Shown here one piece after another: positions 16,254-25,871 of a stretch of 64,000 nucleotides of DNA (its first letter is position 1; the number at the start of each line of letters is the position of its first letter). Both the position numbers and the translations under genes were made by a program. Location of the stretch: positions 2,418,001-2,482,000 of the forward strand of contig NZ_CP031010.1 in the NCBI RefSeq assembly GCF_003584565.2, in the 5' to 3' direction. The DNA is from Alteromonas sp. RKMC-009 (GTDB taxonomy: Bacteria > Pseudomonadota > Gammaproteobacteria > Enterobacterales > Alteromonadaceae). The notes under the pieces were generated by a model. That model had not been told where the DNA came from, did no database searches, and saw nothing but the letters and a program-made list of their open reading frames with translations.

Positions 16254-17213
16254 GTGAAATTTAAAAGAAGCGTGTTGTTACTTTTTTTGTCATGTTGTTT
16301 TCATGCTCTCGCATCAGGGACTGACGTTCAAAAACTCAACATTGAAGAAAATGGCTTTGTCGGACACTACTATGAGCCTTCAGTCAGTTCTGCCGGTTCA
16401 GCCAGACAGCCTGTTATTGTGTTGGGTGGCTCAGAAGGCGGTATTCCTTCCAGACTTGCAGACGTTATAGCCGCTGATGGGTTTCCTGTTCTGGCTGTTG
16501 CTTATTTTAAGGAAGAATCACTGCCTGATGAACTGGAAAAAATACCGTTAGAGTATTTTGAGAAAGCTAAAAAATGGCTCCTTCATAAGCATCCTGAAAA
16601 CGAGAACCTGACCGTGGCCGGATGGTCGAAAGGGGCTGAATTATCGCTGTTGCTGGCTTCAAAAGATGCCACATTTAACCGTGTTATCGCGATTGCACCA
16701 AGTGCGGTAGTTTGGGCTGGTATTCTGAATAACTGGCAAAAAACACCCGGTTCAAGCTGGACCTCCGGGCAAAAGGAGCTGGATTACGTCCAATTTAATC
16801 CGACGGGGGCCGTCAGTGGTTTACTCGATCTTTATTCCCAGTCATTAGCCAACAGACAAGATGGTGGTAAAGCGTCAATCAAAGCAGAAGAAATACTAGG
16901 AAGCGTGTATTTGTTTTCCGGTGGAAAAGATGAAATCTGGCCATCTGTTTCAATGGCTAAAAGTATTTGTGAAAGGATGAGGCAAAATGAATCATCCTCG
17001 TGTACACACTTTTCTTATCCGGAACTGGATCATTTGTTGGACTATAAAATGCTGGACGCTTCTGAAGAACTGAATCGTGTGTTTTTAGATAGTGTCAGTG
17101 TTCCGCCAGATCTTGAGAAAATTAACTTATCGATACTTCTGAGACTGGACAGTACTGAAGATTTCGTACCCATTTTTGAGGATGCTGCCCTCGACATCAA
17201 GCGTGACGATTAA
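16254..17213 (+). CDS. Secreted alpha/beta hydrolase, BAAT / acyl-CoA thioesterase C-terminal type
   Basis: 319 residues from a GTG at 16254 with AAAGGAG upstream, and a signal peptide (MKFKRSVLLLFLSCCFHALA). The alpha/beta-hydrolase elements are VIVLGGSEGGIPS (oxyanion region), VAGWSKGAELSLLLAS (nucleophile elbow, G-x-S-x-G), SGGKDEIWP (acid) and YPELDHLLDY (histidine). The pattern GGSEGG...GxSKGAE is that of the BAAT C-terminal family of acyltransferases and thioesterases. A periplasmic location with a fatty-acyl or ester substrate is an inference. Confidence 0.85.
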   Translation: MKFKRSVLLLFLSCCFHALASGTDVQKLNIEENGFVGHYYEPSVSSAGSARQPVIVLGGSEGGIPSRLADVIAADGFPVLAVAYFKEESLPDELEKIPLEYFEKAKKWLLHKHPENENLTVAGWSKGAELSLLLASKDATFNRVIAIAPSAVVWAGILNNWQKTPGSSWTSGQKELDYVQFNPTGAVSGLLDLYSQSLANRQDGGKASIKAEEILGSVYLFSGGKDEIWPSVSMAKSICERMRQNESSSCTHFSYPELDHLLDYKMLDASEELNRVFLDSVSVPPDLEKINLSILLRLDSTEDFVPIFEDAALDIKRDD

Positions 17214-17258
17214 GAGGCTATTTTTACCGCTTGTTTTTCATTCACAAAGGGAAGGTTT

Positions 17259-17696
17259 ATGAAATACAGAAATATATTTTTAGCACTGCAGTTCTTGCTA
17301 CCCGCCGCCGGGGTGGCCGCGGCCAATTATGCGTCAGTGGAATTAACGCACATTGAACCAATAAAGACGGAGGCCACCTGGCTGAGGGATAAGCAATTTA
17401 TGCCTCGTTATCCCATTGAAATGGCAATGGAAGGGCTTGCCGGCTGCGGAATATTTAAAGTCAGTGTTGATAAAAACGGTACAACTAACAGTATCACGCT
17501 TGTCAGTTCAGTACCCGAGAAAGGTATTGCCGGGCCGGCAACCGGAGTTATAAAAGAGTGGAACTGGACCCTGGCAAACGGTAAGTCGCCGGCTGGTGAA
17601 GAAAAGTTGATAAGGCTGGATTTCTGCATGGGAGGAAGCTCTCAGGACGAATCTGTTTCAAAGTGCCAGCAGCAGGCATCCATGTTGTGTGAATAA
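17259..17696 (+). CDS. Secreted TonB-C-terminal-domain-like protein
   Basis: 145 residues: signal peptide (cleavage near AAGVAAA), then a single domain like the TonB C-terminus. The features are [32 protein letters not shown], where P-x-YP and the V/F-x-V-D-x-x-G strand are characteristic, and later VIKEWNW. It lacks the N-terminal membrane anchor and proline-rich stretch of a real TonB, so it is unlikely to transduce energy; it may bind peptidoglycan or a partner. It lies in line with the hydrolase upstream and the acetyltransferase downstream. Confidence 0.7.
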   Translation: MKYRNIFLALQFLLPAAGVAAANYASVELTHIEPIKTEATWLRDKQFMPRYPIEMAMEGLAGCGIFKVSVDKNGTTNSITLVSSVPEKGIAGPATGVIKEWNWTLANGKSPAGEEKLIRLDFCMGGSSQDESVSKCQQQASMLCE

Positions 17697-17727
17697 CCTC
17701 CGGTTTTCATCGAATGAAGGACAAGCA

Positions 17728-18366
17728 ATGAACGGCCCCAATCCTGACAACAAAGCGCCCATGGCGGGGTTCCCGCAAGTGGGATATTTGAAGAACTTTA
17801 TTACTTCTGAAAATATTATTGTAGGCGATTATACCTACTATGATGACCCGGACGGTCCTGAGCGCTTTGAGAGTAATGTGCTTTACCATTTTCCCTTTAT
17901 TGGCGATAAGCTGATTATCGGAAAATTTTGTGCCATTGCCAAAGACGTGAAATTCATTATGAACGGAGCCAATCATAAAATTTCAGGCTTCTCTACGTAT
18001 CCGTTTCAAATTTTTGGAAACGGATGGGAGAGAGTGATGCCAGGCGATGGAGAGCTACCCTATAAGGGGGACACTGAAATTGGCAATGACGTATGGATTG
18101 GTTACGAGGCTTTGGTAATGCCCGGGGTAAAAATAGGTAACGGGGCAGTCATTGCCAGCAAATCCGTTGTCACTGCAGATGTGCCTGCTTACAGCGTGGT
18201 GGGGGGCAATCCTGCGAAAGTCATTAAATACCGTTTTGAGGAAAGTATTATCGAAACATTGGAGTCTGTTGCCTGGTGGAACTGGAGTGCAGAGAAAATC
18301 ACCGCCAATCTGGAAGCGATAGTGGGGGCGGACATTCATGCACTCCGCACAGCCGGCGGTTTATAA
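17728..18366 (+). CDS. CatB/Vat-type xenobiotic acetyltransferase (left-handed beta-helix)
   Basis: 212 residues from the ATG at 17728 (GAAGGA upstream); a GTG at 17689 overlaps the previous gene and is less likely. It has hexapeptide-repeat motifs ([43 protein letters not shown]), a catalytic-type histidine in [18 protein letters not shown], and [14 protein letters not shown]. This is the layout of streptogramin and chloramphenicol acetyltransferases of the VatD/CatB group, classic integron cargo. Many chromosomal members have no proven drug substrate. Its stop overlaps the stop of the convergent transporter gene, closing the array. Confidence 0.9.
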   Translation: MNGPNPDNKAPMAGFPQVGYLKNFITSENIIVGDYTYYDDPDGPERFESNVLYHFPFIGDKLIIGKFCAIAKDVKFIMNGANHKISGFSTYPFQIFGNGWERVMPGDGELPYKGDTEIGNDVWIGYEALVMPGVKIGNGAVIASKSVVTADVPAYSVVGGNPAKVIKYRFEESIIETLESVAWWNWSAEKITANLEAIVGADIHALRTAGGL

Positions 18367-19620
18367 AAACCATTTCCATGCAATGAACAACGCCAGGAAC
18401 CCGAACAGATAAATCAGACCACCATAACTTAACAGCGTTACCAGCGGGCTGGCTTTTACGTCGTCATTTAGTGCAGCCTGTTTTACCAGTTTATGGTTTA
18501 ACAGAGCAAACATCGGCGTGGTCATGAAGGCCAGTGTCATAGCAAATCCAAGCATGGCGAGCAGGGCAGATTTAAAGAACAACACAATAGCAAAACTGAT
18601 TACAGCAACAGCACTCAGCACGACAATAAAGATACTTTCCGGCGTATCTTTTTGCCCTTTAAGCAGCATGGCGGCCTCTGCTACAGCCCGCGAATAGCCG
18701 TCGTATACCGTAAGGGCGGAGCCGAAAATACACAAAAATGCCACTACGGCTATTAACCAGCGGGCCCACTCACCGATAGTACCGGCATATAAATCCACCA
18801 GTTGCTTTGAAAAGCCAATACCTCCAGAGGCCAGCGTGTTGTCAGCGCCGTGTAACACCAGGGCACCCAGTGCCAGAAACACCAGCGCCAGTAACATAGT
18901 AGTAAAATAGCCCAGATTAAAATCGAACAGCGCAGACTGCGGGGTGACTGATTGCTCCTGCTTTTGTTTTTTAAGCCACAGCGATGTGATACCGGAGATC
19001 TCTATAGGGGCAGGCATCCATCCCATGGTCACTACCAGAAATCCGACTGCTGCCATTGTCCAGGGCGAAGGGGAAACAAAATCATCAGGCGCCACAGTAC
19101 CATTTTGCCAGGCCATAAAGGTGGCACCCAGCGTGGCTATCACCAGTGTCACCATAATGACTTTGGAAACTTTGTCTAAGGCTGAATAATGTCCGGCAAT
19201 CAATATGAACAATATGGCAGCCAGAACAATACCACTTAACACAGGAATACTGGTTGTAAAGGGTACAAAGTAGCCGAGCAGGCTGGCTGCAAACATCAGC
19301 AGAGCAGCGGCATTCACAACCGATGAAATGACATTCAGTAACAGGGCGGTGATCAGATAGCCTTTGCCCATTTGCAGGTAGCCATGTTGCAGGGTTTCAC
19401 CGGTACTGATGGTATAGCTGACCCCGGCCCTGAAAAAAGGATATTTGAGTATGTTGACTGCCAGCACCAGCAGTGCTAGTTGCCAGCCGTAATTTGCACC
19501 GGCCTGTGTGGATGCAACGAGGTGGCTGCCACCTATGGCAGCGGTTGCCATCAGTACGCCGGGGCCGAGAAGCTGTGTAAGATGCCGCAAACCGGCAAGG
19601 GAAAAGGTGGAATGTGCCAA
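18361..19620 (-). CDS. Nramp-family transporter with atypical metal-site motifs
   Basis: 419 residues and about eleven transmembrane helices in the Nramp order. The first helix is [20 protein letters not shown]. In classical Mn/Fe transporters this position reads DPGN, and the Asp and Asn bind metal; here it is IGGS. In the sixth helix the usual MPH is MPAPIEIS, which keeps Met-Pro but loses His. The substrate may therefore differ from Mn2+/Fe2+. It is a core-looking gene convergent with the last cassette, and the 76 bases upstream hold its promoter. Confidence 0.85.
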   Translation of the reverse strand: MAHSTFSLAGLRHLTQLLGPGVLMATAAIGGSHLVASTQAGANYGWQLALLVLAVNILKYPFFRAGVSYTISTGETLQHGYLQMGKGYLITALLLNVISSVVNAAALLMFAASLLGYFVPFTTSIPVLSGIVLAAILFILIAGHYSALDKVSKVIMVTLVIATLGATFMAWQNGTVAPDDFVSPSPWTMAAVGFLVVTMGWMPAPIEISGITSLWLKKQKQEQSVTPQSALFDFNLGYFTTMLLALVFLALGALVLHGADNTLASGGIGFSKQLVDLYAGTIGEWARWLIAVVAFLCIFGSALTVYDGYSRAVAEAAMLLKGQKDTPESIFIVVLSAVAVISFAIVLFFKSALLAMLGFAMTLAFMTTPMFALLNHKLVKQAALNDDVKASPLVTLLSYGGLIYLFGFLALFIAWKWFL

Positions 19621-19696
19621 CTCTGTGTTCCTGCTACAGAAGAATTAATTCAGATGAGTTGGCACAGTGTACAACAAACTGCTTTGAGATCAGAGA

Positions 19697-20170
19697 TTAA
19701 ACGTCACTGATAAGATGTGCGGGGATCTCCCATGAGCCCTGATGAATTTCACCATCCCAGGTTTGCAGTGTTACCCAAATTTTCTGGCCGGAAGTGATGC
19801 GTTCCTGAGCCAGACCGTGCACATGCTGTCCGTGTCGTGTGCCATGTAAAATACCGAGTTCATGCTGCTGTGCTTCTTCAATTGACAATGGTTTGTCACC
19901 GATATTTAAAAAGCCCTGTCTGATTTCATCAACACCACCGTCCTGAAACATCACCAGAAAATCTTTCACGTAGAGACCGTCATGCTGGTAGGGTTTGTCC
20001 TCATCATAAGGCATTGCCGTCAGCGTGAAATCACCGGCTTGGGTTTCGGGCAGACTGGCGGGAAATTCAGGATTAAATGACTGATAGATAAACACGACCG
20101 GCAATATCAGCAACAGTGCATTTAACCAGTAGCGTTTTGACGCCGTTTTTTTATTCTTTAAGCGGGCCAT
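19697..20170 (-). CDS. Small membrane-anchored periplasmic protein, partner of the PepSY gene
   Basis: 157 residues: basic start (MARLKNKKTASKRYW), one transmembrane segment (about 15-30), then a periplasmic domain with HDGLYVKDFLVMFQDGG and GTRHGQHVHG. The latter is histidine-rich and could bind metal. I do not recognise the domain. It starts one base after the PepSY gene ends, so the two are almost certainly co-translated and functionally linked, plausibly in iron uptake. Confidence 0.75.
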   Translation of the reverse strand: MARLKNKKTASKRYWLNALLLILPVVFIYQSFNPEFPASLPETQAGDFTLTAMPYDEDKPYQHDGLYVKDFLVMFQDGGVDEIRQGFLNIGDKPLSIEEAQQHELGILHGTRHGQHVHGLAQERITSGQKIWVTLQTWDGEIHQGSWEIPAHLISDV

Positions 20171-20171
20171 G

Positions 20172-21323
20172 TTAAGCCTCCTGTAAACGTGCAGCTGTTG
20201 CTTTCCGGCTGGCTGTTCGTGCTTTTGCCAGACGTAAATACCACATAATGAAACCCGAAACAGACATACCGGAGAGGATTAGACCGAAAACAAACCACAG
20301 CAGTTTTGTCCATATTCCGCCGATAGTCCCGAAATGCAACGGGTCAGCGATGTGCATAATGGTTTGCAGGGCATCCATATTTTGCGGGGTAATGGTTTGT
20401 GTGATCTCGCCGTTCCACGGGTTAACTGCCAGTTGGAAACTGGCACCATCGTAAAAGGGGTTATTGCCGCCCCCGTACAATTTGTAGGTGTCGCGGTTAT
20501 GTTCCGGCATCATGATATAACTGGTCTGAAAATTGTCGAAGGTATTCTCTGCCTTTGTAATGGCCTGAGCCAGAGATACCGGCATTGTTGGCGTATTCTG
20601 AGAGGATACCGGAAGCGATTGTGCGTCAAGCTGCGCCGGCCAGGGATCCACTTCAATATCTGCATGCCACATGACAGACTGAATAAGATACCAAAGTCCA
20701 GTTGCGCTCATGATCACCATGAACCAGATGGACCATACTCCGGCAAGTTTGTGTAAGTCTGCGGTCAGTGTACGCGGTCCCTGATGGCTGCGAATTTTGG
20801 GGTTACGGTATGCCTGCCAGAATTTCTTGAAGACGAGTAATCCGGTTATCAACGCCCCGAGCATGACCACAGACATTAAAGAAACCAGATAGTAGCCAAG
20901 ACTGTAACTGCCATGCCACGGGAAATACAGCCATCCGTGCAACGTACGCATGAAACCGATAAAGGTGACACCATCGTTTACTTCCTGGATAGCACCGCTG
21001 TAAGGATTAACATATGCAATGGCAAAGGGTTTGCCTGTAGCGGTAAACATGACTTCGTGAGCCATGTAGCTTTCCCGTACGCTGACGCCGGTAACATCTG
21101 CATCCGGAAAGGTCTTTTTGACGGTGGTGACAGACTCTGCAACAGGTTGTGCCGGTCGGTTATCAGGGTTTACTGCACGGATATTTTCGTTTGTCAGCCA
21201 GGCAAATTCATGGCTCATGACCGCCACAGTACCTGTCAGGCATACAAAACTGAATAACACCCAAACGGGGAGTGAAAACCAGCCGTGGAGTTGAAAGAGA
21301 AAGCGATTAGACACACGCGCCAT
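20172..21323 (-). CDS. PepSY-associated transmembrane protein (PiuB-like)
   Basis: 383 residues with four transmembrane helices and a PepSY-type periplasmic region. It opens FLFQLHGWFSLPVWVLFSFVCLTGTVAVMSHE, the PepSY_TM signature with the helix-borne histidine. Later come FMRTLHGWLYFPWHGSYSLGYYLVS, LHKLAGVWSIWFMVIMSATGLWY and a final helix. Such proteins sit in siderophore or iron-uptake loci and may reduce or handle iron complexes. The upstream region holds a possible Fur box (21391-21407). Confidence 0.9.
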   Translation of the reverse strand: MARVSNRFLFQLHGWFSLPVWVLFSFVCLTGTVAVMSHEFAWLTNENIRAVNPDNRPAQPVAESVTTVKKTFPDADVTGVSVRESYMAHEVMFTATGKPFAIAYVNPYSGAIQEVNDGVTFIGFMRTLHGWLYFPWHGSYSLGYYLVSLMSVVMLGALITGLLVFKKFWQAYRNPKIRSHQGPRTLTADLHKLAGVWSIWFMVIMSATGLWYLIQSVMWHADIEVDPWPAQLDAQSLPVSSQNTPTMPVSLAQAITKAENTFDNFQTSYIMMPEHNRDTYKLYGGGNNPFYDGASFQLAVNPWNGEITQTITPQNMDALQTIMHIADPLHFGTIGGIWTKLLWFVFGLILSGMSVSGFIMWYLRLAKARTASRKATAARLQEA

Positions 21324-21390
21324 GCAAAACCTGTCCGAAAGTATAATTTCATTACCGGTTGCAGATTCTAGCGAATATCGCTTTCAATAG

Positions 21391-21407
21391 AAATGATATT
21401 AATTCTT
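21391..21407 (-). promoter_or_regulatory. Possible Fur box upstream of the PepSY operon
   Basis: AAATGATATTAATTCTT resembles the Fur consensus core (about 10 of 15 core positions against TGATAATCATTATCA by eye). It lies about 70-85 bases upstream of the PepSY start in the only promoter-sized gap of this operon. The context (iron-linked gene) supports it, but the match is imperfect. Confidence 0.35.
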
Positions 21408-21409
21408 TT

Positions 21410-24400
21410 TTACATACGCCGCCACCTGCGGAATACGATAACCGGCACCAGCAGCAGAGCCAGAATTCCGGTACTGCCGCCGCCACCTGAGCTTTGACGT
21501 TCAGTCACGGCAACACTCACGGCAACACTCACGGTATTGATGCCATCACTCACGGTTACGGTGTAAGAGACTGACGATCCTGCTGCAGAATCCGGGGCCT
21601 GAGTACTGTAAACGGAACCTGCTACACCATCTATGGTAAATGAGAGTGTGTCGTTTTCCGGATCGGTAGCGGTTGCCCTGATGGTGATTGTGCTGCCAGC
21701 ACTGACACTGGCAGGAGATGTAACAGATAAAACCGGGGGCTGATTCGGCGAAATGGTGACGGTGACAGATGCCACAGACTGATTGCCTGAAGGATCAGTT
21801 GCGGTTACCTGCAGTACAGCGGTTGTGTCACTTTGTACGGAAGGCGCAGAAATCGTTACTGTCGCAGTATTCGTACCGTTTAAAGTTAATGCCGGACCGG
21901 ATAACTGCTCCCACGACCAGGTTACCGCATCGCCATTAGGCTCGTCAGCTTCTGCTGTTACAGACAGGCTGTTGCCTGATGACACGACTGCTGTGGCTGT
22001 TGAACCGCCGGCAATCGTGACTACCGGTGCGCCTTCGACCTGTACGTCACTGAATACGGCTGCATTCTCAGAGCCTGCGCCCGGTATATTTGTTACCACT
22101 GAGGATGCCTGCAGAGATAGCGGACCTGTAGATGCACTGTCTTCCACTGTGACCGCAAACGATAAGGTTGCAGCAGCTGATGTTTGTGCATCAGCGCCGG
22201 TGCTTTCGCTGTCTGGTTGAGTGACTTCCCAGTACACACGGTTACCGGTGACACTGCCATTATCAGATACGGAACCGGCAACCAGTGAAACCGTATCAGG
22301 CAGGGTAACGCCTACGGTGTAATCACGAGCTTCTCCGGTTGTATTGCTGATAATATTTACGTTGAAGGTCTGCTGGCCACCTTTATTCACACGGCCATCA
22401 TCAGGCGCCGACATATAGACATCATTTTCTTCCCGCTCTATGACAACATGGGTTACGCCAACATTACTGTTTTCGCTGCTGCTGGTACCCAGCGCGAAAG
22501 CACCAAAGAATTTATCTCCTTCGCTGCTGTCTCCAAGATCCCATAAAATACGTAAATCAAAGGGCGAGAGGGCCGCATTAGTTTGCGGACCGGAAACGGT
22601 GAGGTTGCCTTCGTCATCAGCATCCACCAGCACATAATCCATCATATAACTGTCGGAGGAGGCTGAAGAGCCTTCCCAGTTCTGTACCACGATAAACCAG
22701 GTGCCGGCTTCAGGATTCAGCCGGTCGACGACTTCATCGGCTTCAAGAGAACTGCTTTCTTCGCGGATCTCATCATCTGAAGGGTTGCCATCGCCATCAG
22801 CGTCATAAACAAGGAACAAATCCAGGTCACTGGCGGTGGCATCATAAATTTCTGCATATAAACGTAGCGCACCTTCTTCTACGTTGATTTCTGTGATCAC
22901 AGTACCGCTGGCAGAATCAAACAGTTCGTCAGGTGTCGGATCTTCACTGACTGTCTCAACCACGGTGGTTACCTGTGTTAATCCGTAAGACTCAAAGTTA
23001 AAAGACTCAATTTCTGCTGTCGTAACATCCTTAAGTAAACGGCTGTCTTCATTCCGGTGGGCTGTCAGATCAACAAATTGAGGAATACTGCCATTTGAAG
23101 CGTACACTGCAACGGGGATGTGTAAATCAGGTGAGGTACTGCTGGTGAGATTTACACTGCCATATGCCCAGGCGTAGTTAGTGGTTCCGAGGGTATCCAT
23201 GGTAAACGTGAGGGTCTGCGACTGTCCGCTTGCCAGCGAGAAAGAGGAGGGCGAAACCGTTGTGCTTAATCCGGACGTCACTGCTGTTGCAGTCACTTGC
23301 CAGCTTCCTGACCGTGTTGCCGTAACTGTACGGGTCCAGCTGCATGAGGTGACGCAATTTTCATCCACTACGGCGGGCACGTTAAGAGAACGCGGTTCGC
23401 CGCCTTCCTGCGGATTAGCAGCGGAATAGTTCGCCGCGGTTTCCTGCATGATAAGCCCGGTTTGCGTGGCCGCGTCTACCTGCAGACGACCAGCGCCCAT
23501 TTCAAACCAGTTGGCCGCAACATCTGTGCCTGAAAGCGCCACACCGGTATTGGCAGTCATCATCATGGCTGAGCGGATGTTATCAGGTGTCCAGGACGGA
23601 TGATCCTGCTTGAGCAGTAAAGCCGCGCCCGCCACATGGGGACTTGCCATCGATGTACCTGATGAGTACGCATAGTCTGCTGGGGCCGGTCCGGACTCTT
23701 CATGGCCATAGTGTTCATCTGCCCACGCAGCATAAATTTCTACGCCGGGAGCAGAAATTACAGGCGACAATGTACTGATTGAACTGTTCGGTCCCCTGGA
23801 AGAGAAGTCAGCCAGTTTATCTGCGGTTGTTTCATCAGTGACAACCTCAGCGGTTGCCTCAGTGATGGTGACACGGTGGCCGGAACCGGAAGCCAGCCAT
23901 TGTTTCAGTGCATCGCCGGCATCAGCATCTATATGAATACCCGGCACTACGTAGGCATCGTTAGCCAGAAAGTTTTCACCGCTCTGCACATTAGCCAGCA
24001 CGAAACCTGCGGCACCGCCTTCAACAACGTTCTTTGCTTTCTGGATCCGCGCAATATCACCACGGTCACAAACGACAATTTGTCCGCTGAATGTACCGGC
24101 AGGATAGGGCTCCAGACACTGACCGGGATCGCCGGATGGATCGTTGCCGTTGGGGAAGTCGCCGGCGTACACGATGTCAGCGGTAATTGAACCGGTGTTA
24201 CTGAAACCCTGCATTGCGGCAGGGGTGTAACTGCCACCGGAAAAGTTTGTGATGGATTTTTCATACGACACTGAGATGCCGTGGGAAGTAGCAGCAACAG
24301 CGGTCATCCAGGGGGCATGCTTGTCGGTCGTTGCATCATCGGGGCCGTCATTGCCCGCAGACTGGGCAACAAAAATTCCGGCATTATGGGCATTCAGCCA

Positions 24401-25486
24401 CGCACGGTTTAATGGTCCGTCCCAGGGGAAGTCGCCACCGGAAATCGACATGTTCACGGCATCCACAATACCGCTGTCAATAATGTCTTCAACGGCATCC
24501 AGCATGACAGATTCAAGACAGCCGGTATAAGTGTCGTCATCTTCACCGGGATAGCATACCTGATAAGAAATAATATTCGCATGAGGTGCAACGCCGGAGA
24601 CTTCTTCAAAAATATAACCGGTCTCCACACCGTCACTGACAGTTTGATCGTAGTCGGGGATCACTTCCGCAACATTATAAAGAATATTCCCTGCAGCGGT
24701 TGCTGCTACATGAGAGCCGTGACCGTTGTAATCTTCACCGTTTTCGGGGAGGCCTGAAGGAAAAATATCAGTGTCGGAATAGGCATTAACAATCGCCGGA
24801 TAACTGTATACGCCGATGAGCTTGTCGTTACACAAAGCAGGATAGCTTCCTGCACAGTCTCCGAGGTAATTTCCGCTACCCAGCGGATTGGTGTGAGCAT
24901 AACCATCGTCACCGGTGGCCGCAAAAGACGGGTGATCTGTGTTGATGCCGGTATCCAGAACCGCAACCACCATGCCTTCACCTAACACATCAGAGCCGGA
25001 CGAGGTTTCTGTACCGTCCCACATCTGCGGGGCGCCGATAGTGGCCGGTCCCACATAGGCATTCAGTTTGTGTAACGTGTCACGGCGTACTTTTTTAACC
25101 CCTTCTGTTTGTGACAAGGTTTTCGCCTGCGCCGGGGTGAGCTTTGCAGCAAAACCGTTAAAGGCCAGTTGATACTGTGCAAGGGCTTTTGGTGTGTCTG
25201 TGCCATCAGCGATGGCTGACAATACAGTTGACTGGCGGTTCTTAAGGTGACGGCGGTACTGAACGACTGCATCAGAGCGTGTATTTAACTTATTGCGTCT
25301 TTTTTCTGATGACGTCGCGGTAAAACCTTGCACACCTCCTTCATAGGTGGCCACAGGACTTTCATCCAGTTCAACAATATAAACGGATTTACCGGATTTA
25401 TGTTTTGCCGTATCCGCCATCAGCGGTGATGAAATAATGCTGCTACTCAGCGCAAATGAAACCGCTAAGGCGATTCGACAATTCAT
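21410..25486 (-). CDS. Secreted S8 subtilisin-like serine protease with PA domain and GlyGly-CTERM tail
   Basis: 1358 residues. In order: signal peptide (to about 24); I9 propeptide (about 33-140); S8 catalytic domain with D178 (VAVLDTGIN), H256 (NGHGSHVA), N379 (SAGNDG) and S612 (SSGTSMASPH); an inserted PA domain (about 425-545); then beta-rich modules including two Ig/PKD-like repeats (about 1160-1325). The C-terminus is a GlyGly-CTERM tag: SSGGGGSTG, a hydrophobic helix, then FRRWRRM. That tag marks type II-secreted proteins cleaved and anchored through rhombosortase. Likely a surface-attached extracellular peptidase feeding on environmental protein. Confidence 0.95.
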   Translation of the reverse strand: MNCRIALAVSFALSSSIISSPLMADTAKHKSGKSVYIVELDESPVATYEGGVQGFTATSSEKRRNKLNTRSDAVVQYRRHLKNRQSTVLSAIADGTDTPKALAQYQLAFNGFAAKLTPAQAKTLSQTEGVKKVRRDTLHKLNAYVGPATIGAPQMWDGTETSSGSDVLGEGMVVAVLDTGINTDHPSFAATGDDGYAHTNPLGSGNYLGDCAGSYPALCNDKLIGVYSYPAIVNAYSDTDIFPSGLPENGEDYNGHGSHVAATAAGNILYNVAEVIPDYDQTVSDGVETGYIFEEVSGVAPHANIISYQVCYPGEDDDTYTGCLESVMLDAVEDIIDSGIVDAVNMSISGGDFPWDGPLNRAWLNAHNAGIFVAQSAGNDGPDDATTDKHAPWMTAVAATSHGISVSYEKSITNFSGGSYTPAAMQGFSNTGSITADIVYAGDFPNGNDPSGDPGQCLEPYPAGTFSGQIVVCDRGDIARIQKAKNVVEGGAAGFVLANVQSGENFLANDAYVVPGIHIDADAGDALKQWLASGSGHRVTITEATAEVVTDETTADKLADFSSRGPNSSISTLSPVISAPGVEIYAAWADEHYGHEESGPAPADYAYSSGTSMASPHVAGAALLLKQDHPSWTPDNIRSAMMMTANTGVALSGTDVAANWFEMGAGRLQVDAATQTGLIMQETAANYSAANPQEGGEPRSLNVPAVVDENCVTSCSWTRTVTATRSGSWQVTATAVTSGLSTTVSPSSFSLASGQSQTLTFTMDTLGTTNYAWAYGSVNLTSSTSPDLHIPVAVYASNGSIPQFVDLTAHRNEDSRLLKDVTTAEIESFNFESYGLTQVTTVVETVSEDPTPDELFDSASGTVITEINVEEGALRLYAEIYDATASDLDLFLVYDADGDGNPSDDEIREESSSLEADEVVDRLNPEAGTWFIVVQNWEGSSASSDSYMMDYVLVDADDEGNLTVSGPQTNAALSPFDLRILWDLGDSSEGDKFFGAFALGTSSSENSNVGVTHVVIEREENDVYMSAPDDGRVNKGGQQTFNVNIISNTTGEARDYTVGVTLPDTVSLVAGSVSDNGSVTGNRVYWEVTQPDSESTGADAQTSAAATLSFAVTVEDSASTGPLSLQASSVVTNIPGAGSENAAVFSDVQVEGAPVVTIAGGSTATAVVSSGNSLSVTAEADEPNGDAVTWSWEQLSGPALTLNGTNTATVTISAPSVQSDTTAVLQVTATDPSGNQSVASVTVTISPNQPPVLSVTSPASVSAGSTITIRATATDPENDTLSFTIDGVAGSVYSTQAPDSAAGSSVSYTVTVSDGINTVSVAVSVAVTERQSSGGGGSTGILALLLVPVIVFRRWRRM

Positions 25487-25871
25487 ACACTTCTCCCGTT
25501 GCCGCGCGCGTTTTTACTTTTTCAGTTAAAAGCTTATACCAGATTTTATAAATCACAGGCGAGTTTTACACTCAGGCTGCCTGAACATCAGTACGTAAAA
25601 GTATACCTTCTTAAATATGAACGGCTTATGAACCATTGTATTTCATTAAACTTTTTATACGGGATGGCTTATGTAAAGTTAAGTGTGACCTTATTTTAAA
25701 TCAATGTTAAAACCGTAGGATGAAATGACCACATGAAACCTGTTGAGGCGGATAACCATTTTCCCTTATTGATGTGGCCACCTGTATTTAGCAACACGTA
25801 TTTTGAGATTTCACACTAGCATTATCACTATCGATATTGCCGTTGTGGCACCACTCAATGAGGGCTTAGTT
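25487..25871. other. Divergent intergenic region between the protease and bkd genes
   Basis: About 385 AT-rich bases that must contain both promoters. An in-frame TTG at 25803 could extend the E1-alpha gene. I saw no strong palindrome, hairpin or RNA in it. Confidence 0.4.

Larger units (their letters stand above)
7219..18366 (+). other. Integrase-less integron-type gene cassette array (CALIN-like)
   Basis: About 16 small genes, almost all on the + strand, many with an imperfect palindrome of roughly 100-130 bases after them. The palindromes share modules: ATAACAA near the end of the preceding gene, TCGCTCGC(A/G)GG..GGGAC, long complementary arms around a short GC-rich centre, and a right end like GCCCCTTA.GTGGG or GCGTTAAAT. 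This is the layout of attC sites, and the right end resembles Vibrio VCRs. No tyrosine-recombinase integrase gene is present, and core genes flank both sides. The genes are AT-richer than their neighbours and unrelated in function. The sites are degenerate, and none is evident in the last part (after about 16240). Confidence 0.7.

Noticed and set aside
17728..18366. Calling the CatB/Vat-type gene a drug-resistance gene.
   Set aside because: The fold and motifs are clear, but chromosomal members of this family often have no proven antibiotic substrate, so only the family is stated.
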